From: Solobacterium sp.
GTDB lineage: Bacteria; Bacillota_I; Bacilli_A; Erysipelotrichales; Erysipelotrichaceae
Assembly: GCA_017459725.1 (NCBI GenBank)
Contig: JAFUCL010000115.1
Span: 1-64,000 of the forward strand
DNA: 64,000 nucleotides
Reading direction: 5' to 3'
The notes beneath the pieces are model-generated. The model made no database searches and was not told the origin of the DNA. It saw only the letters and a list, made by a program, of their open reading frames with translations. Positions 50,076 to 57,837 of the stretch are shown in pieces. The stretch's first letter is position 1. Each line of letters starts with the position of its first letter. The position numbers and the translations under genes were made by a program.

Positions 50076-51023
50076 ATGAGTGAAATGAATCTGAATACTC
50101 CGGTAAATGAAGAATTTCCTGCAGATGCATTTGATATTCTTCCGGAAGATGAGAAAAACAATGAATTCATAGCAATGAAATCACGTTCCTTTTTCCAGGA
50201 TGCGTGGTTCCAGTTCAAGAAGAACAAGCTGGCTCTGGTCAGTCTGATCTTCATCATCATCGTCGTGCTTATGGCAATCTTTGTACCGATCTTCTCCAAG
50301 TACAGCTATGATGCACAGGATCTTGCAAATACCAACAGCGGACCGTCACTTGCCCATTTCTTCGGAACCGACAAGTTCGGCCGTGATATCTTCGTCCGTG
50401 TTATGTACGGTGCGCGTATCTCACTGTCAGTTGGTTTTGCGGCTGCCGCAATCAACCTGTTCATCGGTATTATCTGGGGCGGCATGTGCGGTTATATCGG
50501 CGGCAGATTCGACCTGATTCTGATGCGTATCGTCGATATCATCTATTCCGTTCCGACACTGCTGTACGTTATCCTGATCATGCTGATCTTCGGATCGAAT
50601 ATCGGATCCGTGCTGCTTGCTATCTGTATTTCTTCCTGGGTAGGTCTTGCCCGTCAGGTAAGAGCACAGGTTATGTCTCAGAAGGAGCAGGAATATGCAC
50701 TCGCCGCAAGAGTCATCGGTGCCAGCAATTTCCGCATCCTCTTCAAGCATCTTGTTAAAAACTGCATCGGACCGATCATTGTCAACACAACACTGATGGT
50801 ACCGAGCGCTATCTTTACGGAAGCATTCCTCTCATTCGTCGGTATCGGTATTTCCATTCCGCAGTCTTCCTGGGGCACCATGGCTAACGATGCACGTTCA
50901 GTCATGAACAGCCAGCCTCTGCAGATGCTGTGGCCGGTTCTGTCGATCTGCCTTACAATGCTTGCCCTGAACTTTATCGGTGACGGTCTGAACCAGGCCC
51001 TTGACCCGAAGAAGAGAGGCTGA
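50076..51023 (+). CDS. Peptide ABC transporter permease (DppC/OppC type)
   Basis: A 315-residue partner permease. A cytoplasmic N-terminal tail of about 45 residues precedes the first span; the OppC_N region contains WFQFKKNKLALVSLIFI and the extracellular AHFFGTDKFGRDIFVRVMYG motif. The EAA loop is LARQVRAQVMSQKEQEYALAAR near 191-212, and the C-terminus FIGDGLNQALDPK is typical. AAGGAGG precedes the start. It forms the transmembrane heterodimer with the preceding permease. Confidence 0.95.
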   Translation: MSEMNLNTPVNEEFPADAFDILPEDEKNNEFIAMKSRSFFQDAWFQFKKNKLALVSLIFIIIVVLMAIFVPIFSKYSYDAQDLANTNSGPSLAHFFGTDKFGRDIFVRVMYGARISLSVGFAAAAINLFIGIIWGGMCGYIGGRFDLILMRIVDIIYSVPTLLYVILIMLIFGSNIGSVLLAICISSWVGLARQVRAQVMSQKEQEYALAARVIGASNFRILFKHLVKNCIGPIIVNTTLMVPSAIFTEAFLSFVGIGISIPQSSWGTMANDARSVMNSQPLQMLWPVLSICLTMLALNFIGDGLNQALDPKKRG

Positions 51024-51029
51024 GCAGCT

Positions 51030-51821
51030 GTGGCTTCCGTACTGGAAATCAAAGATCTCACAGTAAAATATCATACGGAAGAAAACGGCACGGTCACTGC
51101 AGACCGTGCTGTTTGTCTGAATGCTGAAGCAGGCCGTATTACCGGTATTATAGGTTTTTCAGGCAGCGGCAAGACTTCATTGATGCTGGCAGTCATGGGT
51201 CTTCTGCCGAAGGAAGCAGAGATTGAAAGCGGAACGGTGAAGTTTCAGGGCACCGATATTACCGTCTCTGCATTTCCGGATTTATTGGCGCATGATACAT
51301 TTATGTCGGGTATACGCGGAAAAGATATGTGCATGATCTTCCAGAATCCGATGTCATATTTTGATCCGACCGTGAAAATAGGTGCACAGATTGCCGAAGT
51401 GCTGCGCAATCACCGTAAATGCGGATGGTTCGAGTCAAGACGCATGGCAGCGGAGATGCTGGCAGCATTGAATGTGCCGGATGCGAAGAAGGTATGCAGG
51501 AGATATCCGATTGAGGTCAACGGCGGACTGCTGCAGAAAGCGGCCATTGCGATCGGTCTTGCCAACAAACCGAAGCTGCTGATTGCGGATGAGCCGTTCA
51601 GTGCACTCGATGCAGAGAATACGGCGCTTGTCTGTGAACGTTTTGAGGAGCTGAAAGACCAGGGATCTGCGGTAATTGTGATCCTGCATGATCTGTGTAC
51701 GGCGGAAAGGCTGTGCGATGATATTGCGGTCATGAACAACGGTGAGATCGTTGAGCTTGGAACGGCGGCGGAAGTGATGAACAATCCGATCTCAGTCGGA
51801 ATATACAAAAGAACTGATTGA
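51030..51821 (+). CDS. Peptide ABC transporter ATPase (OppD/DppD type), degenerate signature
   Basis: A 263-residue ABC ATPase. Walker A is GFSGSGKTS (near 38), the Q-loop lies in MIFQNPMSYFDPT, Walker B is LLIADEPFSALD (near 187) and the switch His is in ILHDLCTAE. The signature motif, normally LSGGxxQR, reads VNGGLLQK (near 165), so the key serine is Asn. OppD and OppF usually come as a pair and OppF proteins are canonical, but no second ATPase gene is in this operon. It starts with GTG at 51030, six bases after the permease stop. A homodimer or a partner elsewhere is needed. Confidence 0.9.
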   Translation: MASVLEIKDLTVKYHTEENGTVTADRAVCLNAEAGRITGIIGFSGSGKTSLMLAVMGLLPKEAEIESGTVKFQGTDITVSAFPDLLAHDTFMSGIRGKDMCMIFQNPMSYFDPTVKIGAQIAEVLRNHRKCGWFESRRMAAEMLAALNVPDAKKVCRRYPIEVNGGLLQKAAIAIGLANKPKLLIADEPFSALDAENTALVCERFEELKDQGSAVIVILHDLCTAERLCDDIAVMNNGEIVELGTAAEVMNNPISVGIYKRTD

Positions 51822-51842
51822 ATTTGCGAAGGAGACAGATGA

Positions 51843-53249
51843 ATGATTGCTAAGTATGAAGAAGATCTGAAACGGATTGCGTCAGACGTATGGGAACATC
51901 CTGAACCCGGTTTCTGCGAATATGAAAGCAGCCGGATTCAGACGGAATACCTGCGTTCCCAGGGATTCGAAGTAACAGAGAACGTCGCCGACACAAGAAC
52001 CGGATACATTGCCAAATTCGGCAGCGGTCATCCGGTGATTGCACTGCTTGGTGAATTTGATGCGCTGTACGGTCTTGGCCAGGTGGCGGATTGTGCGGAG
52101 TATAAGCCTAATGGAGAAGCCATGGGACACGGCTGCGGACATCATCTGCTCGGCACCGGCTGTATCGGTGCAGGATTGCTGCTGCGTGATTATCTGAAGG
52201 AAACCGGCAGAAGCGGTACGGTTCTTGTCTGCGGATGTCCGGCTGAGGAAAGCGGATCGGGCAAAGCGTACATGGCAAGGGACGGCGTTTTCAAAGATGT
52301 TGATATCGCCCTGGCATGGCATCCGTCCGTATACAACCAGGTTGATACCGGTTCATCGCAGAGCTGCATTCAGTGCTACTTCCGTTTCCATGGTGTAGCT
52401 TCACATGCGGCAGGTTCTCCGGAAAAGGGCAGAAGTGCGCTTGACGCCGTTGAACTGATGGATGTCGGTGTCAATTATCTGCGTGAGCATATGGAAAGCA
52501 CCGACCGTGTGCACTACGCAATTACGAATGCCGGCGGTATGTCACCCAACGTTGTGCAGGCGGAAGCGGAAGTCAAGTATCTGATCCGTTCCACCACCAA
52601 TGCCAAGTGCTCCCGTCTCTACCAGAGAGTCATCAATATTGCCAAGGGTGCAGCCCTGATGACGGATACAACCCTTGAAGTTGTATTTGATGAAGGTCTT
52701 TCCAATACGATCCCGAATTTCGTGCTGGAGGAAGTCGTAACGGCTGCCTTCAAGGAATGCGGTCTGCCGGAATATACGGAAGAAGAGCTTGCCTATGCGC
52801 AGAAGTTCAAGGATACATATCCCGATACGACGACATACGACCAGCTGGCTGACTACATCCTAGACAAGCGCGGTCTGCTTGCGGATATCAAGAATAACCC
52901 GATCTGCCGCATCCTGGTTGAAAACAGACCGAGCGATCTCTGTTCCATGGGTTCAACTGACGTAGGTGATGTCAGCTGGGTTGTACCGACACAGTCACTG
53001 AATACGGCATGCTACAGCTATGGCGCCGGCGCACATTCCTGGCAGTGGGTTGCGGAAGGCAAATCCTCCATTGCCATGAAGGGAATGTACAAGGCTGCGG
53101 AAGTGCTTGCGGCGGCGGCAGTGAAACTGTATGAAGATCCGGAAATCATCAAGAAAGCCAAAGAAGAGTTTGATATGCGTACGGACGGTCAGCCATATGA
53201 ATGTCTGATTCCGGCCGATGTAAAACCGCATGTCATCGGGGAGGAATAA
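51843..53249 (+). CDS. M20-family amidohydrolase (AbgB-like)
   Basis: A 468-residue zinc amidohydrolase/peptidase of the M20D type. Metal-ligand segments are LGEFDALYGLG (near 73), MGHGCGHHLLGTG (near 97), PAEESGSGK (near 134) and AGAHSWQWV near the end; a lid domain (about 185-300) contains HGVASHAAGSPEKGRSALDA. The closest named type is AbgB, which with AbgA cleaves p-aminobenzoyl-glutamate; others hydrolyse N-acyl or peptidic amides. No AbgA is present here. It follows the ATPase gene by 21 bases. Confidence 0.9.
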   Translation: MIAKYEEDLKRIASDVWEHPEPGFCEYESSRIQTEYLRSQGFEVTENVADTRTGYIAKFGSGHPVIALLGEFDALYGLGQVADCAEYKPNGEAMGHGCGHHLLGTGCIGAGLLLRDYLKETGRSGTVLVCGCPAEESGSGKAYMARDGVFKDVDIALAWHPSVYNQVDTGSSQSCIQCYFRFHGVASHAAGSPEKGRSALDAVELMDVGVNYLREHMESTDRVHYAITNAGGMSPNVVQAEAEVKYLIRSTTNAKCSRLYQRVINIAKGAALMTDTTLEVVFDEGLSNTIPNFVLEEVVTAAFKECGLPEYTEEELAYAQKFKDTYPDTTTYDQLADYILDKRGLLADIKNNPICRILVENRPSDLCSMGSTDVGDVSWVVPTQSLNTACYSYGAGAHSWQWVAEGKSSIAMKGMYKAAEVLAAAAVKLYEDPEIIKKAKEEFDMRTDGQPYECLIPADVKPHVIGEE

Positions 53250-53251
53250 CA

Positions 53252-54415
53252 ATGCTGGTTATCAGAAACGGTATTGTCCATGATCTTGTAAACGAAAAGG
53301 AATACAAAGCGGATATCCTGGTAAAGGGTAAGAAGATTGCCGGCATCGGTGATTACAGCGATGTCAAGGGCACAGTCATCAATGCGGAGAACATGCATGT
53401 GTATCCCGGTCTCATTGATGCCCACAGCCATCTCGGTCTTTCCGGCTACGGCATCGGCTTTGAAGGCAGCGACTACAACGAACCGAGCAATCCGGTCACC
53501 CCGGAGATGCGTGCCATTGACAGCTTTAACCCGCTGGATCCTTCCGTCGGCAAAGCAGCCCGTGCCGGTGTTACAACTGTAGGTACGGGGCCGGGCAGTG
53601 CCAATGCCCTGGGCGGTACATGGATCGCGGTCAAAACGGTCGGCAAATGTGTCGATGATATGATCGTTAAAGATCCGGTGGCGATGAAGTGTGCCTTCGG
53701 AGAAAACCCGAAGCGTGTATACAGAGACAAGGGCAACGGGGCAAGAATGTCCACAGCCGGTCATCTGCGGGAAGCACTGCTGAAAGCACGCCAGTACATG
53801 GAAAAGAAAGAACTGGCAGCCGGTGATATCACCAAAATGCCGCCGTTCAACTATAAGTGGGAAGCGCTGATTCCGGTGCTGAAGGGAGAGATTCCTATCA
53901 AGGCGCATGCACATCAGGCCAATGATATTCTCACGGCGATCCGTCTGGCGAAGGAATTCAACGTAAAGCTGACGCTGGAACATGTCACGGAAGGCCATCT
54001 GATTGCGGATGAGCTCGCAAAGTATCCGGAGATACCGATGGCGGTGGGACCTACACTGTCGCATGCGTCCAAGTTTGAGCTGCGCAATATGTCCTGGACA
54101 ACCCCGGGTATTCTTGCCAATAAGGGATGCCTGGTATCCATTGTCACCGATCATCCGTTCTCTCTGGAATATGATCTGGCACTGTATGCCGGCAGGGCTA
54201 TTACGGCAGGCATGAAGCCGTATGATGCTCTTAAAGCCATTACGCTCAATCCGGCAAAGCATCTCGGCATTGCGGACAGAGTCGGTTCCCTGGAAGCAGG
54301 CAAAGATGCGGATATCATTATCTACGAAGGAAATCTGTTTGAAACAACAGGCAGACTTAAGACCGTCATCATCAACGGTAAAAAGGTAACGGGAGGAGGA
54401 GAACTATGTTACTGA
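53252..54415 (+). CDS. Metal-dependent amidohydrolase, copy 1
   Basis: A 387-residue amidohydrolase-superfamily enzyme (imidazolonepropionase/dihydroorotase-like group). The first metal motif is DAHSHLG (near 58), later HxH-type ligands lie in IKAHAHQAND (near 216) and LEHVTEGH (near 240), and the last Asp in VTDHPFS (near 304). The N-terminal and C-terminal strands form the usual beta-sandwich (IRNGIVHDL ... TVIINGKKV). No signal peptide. The substrate could be a cyclic or N-acyl amide derived from imported compounds. ATG 53252 is two bases after the M20 stop, with GGGGAGG in that gene's end. Confidence 0.88.
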   Translation: MLVIRNGIVHDLVNEKEYKADILVKGKKIAGIGDYSDVKGTVINAENMHVYPGLIDAHSHLGLSGYGIGFEGSDYNEPSNPVTPEMRAIDSFNPLDPSVGKAARAGVTTVGTGPGSANALGGTWIAVKTVGKCVDDMIVKDPVAMKCAFGENPKRVYRDKGNGARMSTAGHLREALLKARQYMEKKELAAGDITKMPPFNYKWEALIPVLKGEIPIKAHAHQANDILTAIRLAKEFNVKLTLEHVTEGHLIADELAKYPEIPMAVGPTLSHASKFELRNMSWTTPGILANKGCLVSIVTDHPFSLEYDLALYAGRAITAGMKPYDALKAITLNPAKHLGIADRVGSLEAGKDADIIIYEGNLFETTGRLKTVIINGKKVTGGGELCY

Positions 54416-55557
54416 TCAAAAACGGAATGATTCATGACCTCGTACACAAGACACCTTACAAGGGAAGCATCCTGACGGAAGGCACCAAAATCAAGGCAAT
54501 CGGCAAATCCATCAAGGCACCGGAAGGCGCAGAAGTCATCGATGTCAAAGGACTGGATATCTATCCTGGTTTCATTGATGCCCATGCTCACCTTGGTCTT
54601 GACGGTTACGGCATCGGCTTTGAAGGCGCTGACTATAACGAAATGAACGACATCTGCACACCGCAGCTGCGTGCCATTGACAGCTTCAACCCGCTGGATC
54701 CGACTGTTCATCAGGCAGCTATGGCCGGTGTCACCTGTGTGGCTACCGGACAGGGAAGCTCCAATGCCATCGGCGGCACCTGGATTGCGGTCAAGACAAC
54801 AGGCAAATGCGTTGATGATATGATCGTCAAGGATCCGGTTGCGATGAAGTGCGCACTCGGTGAAAACCCGAAGAGATGCTACAGAGACAAGGGCAACTAT
54901 GCACGTATGTCCACAGCAGCGCATATGCGTGAGATGATCCTGAAGACAAAGGATTATATGGCACGCAAGGCAGCAGCCAACGGTGATCCTGCCAAGATGC
55001 CGGGTTATGACATGAAGTGTGAAGCGATGATTCCGGTTCTGAACCGTGAAATCCCGCTGAAGGTTCATGCACACCAGGCAAACGATATCCTCACCGCAAT
55101 CCGTATTGCCAAGGAATTCAATCTGAAGCTTACCCTTGAGCATGTAACCGAAGGTCATCTGATTGCGGATGAACTCGCCAAGTACAAGGATGAAGTACCG
55201 ATGGCTGTCGGTCCGACACTGACCCATGCGTCCAAGTTCGAACTGCAGAACAAGTCCTGGACAACACCTGCTGTTCTCTCTGAGAAGGGCTGCCTGGTAT
55301 CCATCGTTACCGATTCCCCGGTTGTTCCGCAGCAGTATCTGCCGCTGTGTGCAGGTCTTGCCGTACAGGCAGGTATGGATCCGTATGAAGGTCTCAAGGC
55401 AATCACGATCAACCCTGCAAAGCATATCGGCATTGCGGACAGAGTCGGTTCCCTGGAAGTCGGCAAGGATGCGGATATCATTGCCTACAAGGGAAATCCG
55501 TTCGAAGTTGATTCCACCTGCGAACTGGTTATCATCAACGGCGAAGTTATTAAGTAA
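54406..55557 (+). CDS. Metal-dependent amidohydrolase, copy 2 (tandem paralogue)
   Basis: A 383-residue close paralogue of the preceding enzyme, overlapping it by ten bases. Long segments are almost the same, for example CVDDMIVKDPVAMKC and LTLEHVTEGHLIADELAKY. Metal motifs are DAHAHLG, LKVHAHQAND, LEHVTEGH and VTDSPVV. The last motif differs from copy 1 (VTDHP), as does the following loop, which lines the active site in this superfamily; this suggests different substrates. It ends the operon, before a short hairpin. Confidence 0.88.
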   Translation: MLLIKNGMIHDLVHKTPYKGSILTEGTKIKAIGKSIKAPEGAEVIDVKGLDIYPGFIDAHAHLGLDGYGIGFEGADYNEMNDICTPQLRAIDSFNPLDPTVHQAAMAGVTCVATGQGSSNAIGGTWIAVKTTGKCVDDMIVKDPVAMKCALGENPKRCYRDKGNYARMSTAAHMREMILKTKDYMARKAAANGDPAKMPGYDMKCEAMIPVLNREIPLKVHAHQANDILTAIRIAKEFNLKLTLEHVTEGHLIADELAKYKDEVPMAVGPTLTHASKFELQNKSWTTPAVLSEKGCLVSIVTDSPVVPQQYLPLCAGLAVQAGMDPYEGLKAITINPAKHIGIADRVGSLEVGKDADIIAYKGNPFEVDSTCELVIINGEVIK

Positions 55558-55563
55558 ACACGG

Positions 55564-55588
55564 AAGGAGCGTAAGAGCTCCTTTCATT
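55564..55588 (+). terminator. Terminator of the peptide-uptake operon
   Basis: Stem AAGGAGC / GCTCCTT, six-base loop, TCATTAT tail; modest strength. Confidence 0.6.
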
Positions 55589-55643
55589 ATGGGATGGTAT
55601 AATTGTAGAAAATGCAGCAGGACTGCGCAGGGAGATCATACAT

Positions 55644-56195
55644 ATGAAACAGAATGCAGCAGAAGCACTGGCTAAACTGAAAAGGGGTAATGAAGCATAT
55701 CTGAAGGCCGGGTTCAATCCCGGCAATGTATCACCTGAAATACGTCTCAGCACATCAAAAGAGGGACAGGAACCGTATGCGGTCGTGATTGCCTGTTCCG
55801 ACTCAAGAGTTCTTCCGGAGGCTGTATTCAGCTGCGGCATCGGTGAAATCTTTACGGTGCGCACAGCCGGGAATACGGTCGGGGAGACGGAACTCGGCAG
55901 TATTGAATATGCCGTTGAACATCTGCACGTACCATTGGCGGTTGTACTGGCGCATACATCCTGCGGTGCCGTAACGGCAGCGGTACAGGGGGAAAGAGGC
56001 GGATATGTCGGTGCCATTACTGCGGATATCGGTAAAGCTGCAGGTGAAGAAAAGGATGTCACCAAAGCGGCAGTAGCCAATGCGCTGTACCAGGCGGAAA
56101 AGATCCGCAGTGCTTTTACAGATAAGTACGGTCTGGAAGTAAAAGCAGCCCTTTATCACATTCATTCCGGTGCCGTGGACTGGCTGATTGGCTGA
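55644..56195 (+). CDS. Beta-class carbonic anhydrase
   Basis: Interconverts CO2 and bicarbonate, supplying carboxylases. The 183-residue protein has zinc ligands in ACSDSR (Cys near 51, Asp53) and LAHTSCG (His near 105, Cys near 108), with FTVRTAGN and GSIEYAVEHL between. This is the usual order for beta-CA of the short prokaryotic clade. TATAAT at 55598-55603 indicates an own promoter; GGGAG is the ribosome site. Confidence 0.92.
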   Translation: MKQNAAEALAKLKRGNEAYLKAGFNPGNVSPEIRLSTSKEGQEPYAVVIACSDSRVLPEAVFSCGIGEIFTVRTAGNTVGETELGSIEYAVEHLHVPLAVVLAHTSCGAVTAAVQGERGGYVGAITADIGKAAGEEKDVTKAAVANALYQAEKIRSAFTDKYGLEVKAALYHIHSGAVDWLIG

Positions 56196-56260
56196 GAATA
56201 CGAATTAAATGGGACTACTTGACAGGTTTGTTAGAATAGTAGTTGCGAGGTGAAATAAAT

Positions 56261-57100
56261 ATGAGTGAACAGAATCCTGAAACATGCAATCACAACTGTG
56301 AGGGATGCACAGCTGACTGCAGTTCAAGGCAGGGCGGAGGAATCCAGAAGATTACAACCCATCCGCGTGCAAAAGTTAAGAAGCTGATCGGTGTTGTATC
56401 CGGCAAAGGCGGCGTAGGAAAATCCTTTGTGACTTCCGTGCTGGCTTCCGAGATGCAGCGCAGAGGACATCGTACAGCCGTTCTTGACGGCGATCTGACC
56501 GGCCCGAGCATGGGCAAGGTCTTTGGTATTTCCGAGAAGGCGGTCGGTGACGGCGAGCTGATGTATCCGGCAGTGACATCTACGGGTATCCAGGTCGTTA
56601 CCATGAATATGCTGCTGGACCAGGAATCCCAGCCGGTTATCTGGCGCGGTCCTGTCATCGGCGGTGTACTGCAGCAGTTCTATACCGAAGTATTCTGGGA
56701 TGATGTGGATTATATGTTCGTGGACATGCCTCCGGGAACCGGTGATGCTCCGCTGACCATGTTCCAGTCCTTCCCGTTTGACGGTATCGTCATCGTGACA
56801 AGCCCGCAGGATCTGGTATCCATGATCGTTGAAAAGGCCATCAACATGGCCAAGATGTGTGACATCAATGTCATCGGACTGGTTGAGAACATGAGCTATG
56901 TCGAGTGCAGCAACTGCAAGGAGAAGCTCTATGTCTTCGGACAGTCCCATATTCAGGATGTAGCAGACAAGTACGGACTGAAGGTTCTTGCGAGAATCCC
57001 GCTGCGTGAAGAGAATGCACGTCTGAGTGACAGCGGTAAAATCGAAGAGCTGATCGTACCGGAAATGGCGGAAGCCGCAGCCGAAATCGAGAAGATTTAA
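56261..57100 (+). CDS. Mrp/NBP35-family iron-sulfur ATPase
   Basis: P-loop ATPase that carries and delivers iron-sulfur clusters. The 279-residue protein has the deviant Walker A GKGGVGKS (48-55), DGDLTGPSMG near 85, MPPGTGD near 152 and a C-terminal CxxC in VECSNCKE near 218 that binds a bridging cluster at the dimer interface. The first 20 residues add a cysteine-rich segment, CNHNCEGCTADC, as in Nbp35/ApbC-like proteins. ATG 56261 follows GAGG; a TTG at 56243 is in frame but lies before that site. Confidence 0.92.
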   Translation: MSEQNPETCNHNCEGCTADCSSRQGGGIQKITTHPRAKVKKLIGVVSGKGGVGKSFVTSVLASEMQRRGHRTAVLDGDLTGPSMGKVFGISEKAVGDGELMYPAVTSTGIQVVTMNMLLDQESQPVIWRGPVIGGVLQQFYTEVFWDDVDYMFVDMPPGTGDAPLTMFQSFPFDGIVIVTSPQDLVSMIVEKAINMAKMCDINVIGLVENMSYVECSNCKEKLYVFGQSHIQDVADKYGLKVLARIPLREENARLSDSGKIEELIVPEMAEAAAEIEKI

Positions 57101-57107
57101 GCTGACG

Positions 57108-57139
57108 TTCACATTGACTTCACATAGTACCTGTATACT
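57108..57139 (+). promoter_or_regulatory. Pho-box-like direct repeat and -10 of the two-component genes
   Basis: TTCACA (57108-57113), five bases, TTCACA (57119-57124), then TATACT (57134-57139). The repeat spacing of 11 bases is that of PhoP-type binding sites, and no standard -35 is present, so activation by an OmpR-family regulator, perhaps its own product, is plausible. Confidence 0.5.
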
Positions 57140-57159
57140 GCAGAAAAAGGGAGGATACC

Positions 57160-57837
57160 ATGACGAAGATACTGATCGTTGATGATGAAGACCGGATCCG
57201 CGAGATGATACGCAAATATGCCGTATATGAAGGATTCACTGCCGAAGAAGCGCATGACGGACTGGAAGCAGTCGAACTGTGCCGCCAGAAAAACTATGAT
57301 CTGGTGGTTATGGATATCATGATGCCGAATCTGGACGGGTTTTCAGCCGTCAAGGAGATCAGGTCATTCCGTCCGGATCTTCCCTTTATCATGCTTTCGG
57401 CACTGGGTGAAGAATATGATAAGGTGCATGGGTTTGACCTCGGTGTGGATGACTATGTCGTCAAGCCGTTTTCCAGCAAGGAACTGATGATGCGGATTCA
57501 TGCAATTCTCAAGCGTGTCAGGGGAAATACCGAGAAGGCGGATGTCTTCCGGCAGGGCGGGCTTGAAATTGATTATTCCGCACGTACCGTCAGTATTGAC
57601 GGACAGCGTGTGCAGCTTTCGCCGAAGGAATATGAACTGCTTGTATACCTTGTGCGCAACATTGGTATTGCTCTGACCAGGGAGCAGATTCTGGAAACGG
57701 TCTGGGGATATGATTTCTTCGGGGATGACAGAACACTGGATACCCACGTTAAGCTTCTGCGCAGAAACCTCGGTGATTACAGCAGATATATTGTCACACT
57801 GAGAGGAGTCGGCTACCGCTTTGAAAAGGATTCTTAG
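57160..57837 (+). CDS. OmpR/PhoB-family response regulator
   Basis: A 225-residue regulator. The receiver domain (1-120) has acidic pocket D8-D9, phospho-acceptor Asp52 in VVMDIMMPN, Thr/Ser in LSALG near 81 and the Lys in YVVKPFSS near 105. The C-terminal winged-helix domain (about 128-225) contains LSPKEYELLVYLVRN and the recognition part DDRTLDTHVKLLRRNLGDY. It is read with the histidine kinase whose start overlaps it. The signal is unknown. Confidence 0.95.
   Translation: MTKILIVDDEDRIREMIRKYAVYEGFTAEEAHDGLEAVELCRQKNYDLVVMDIMMPNLDGFSAVKEIRSFRPDLPFIMLSALGEEYDKVHGFDLGVDDYVVKPFSSKELMMRIHAILKRVRGNTEKADVFRQGGLEIDYSARTVSIDGQRVQLSPKEYELLVYLVRNIGIALTREQILETVWGYDFFGDDRTLDTHVKLLRRNLGDYSRYIVTLRGVGYRFEKDS

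Noticed and set aside
56219-56237. TTGACA with TAGAAT as a promoter of the Mrp gene
   Set aside because: Only seven bases separate the two boxes, too short for a sigma-A promoter.
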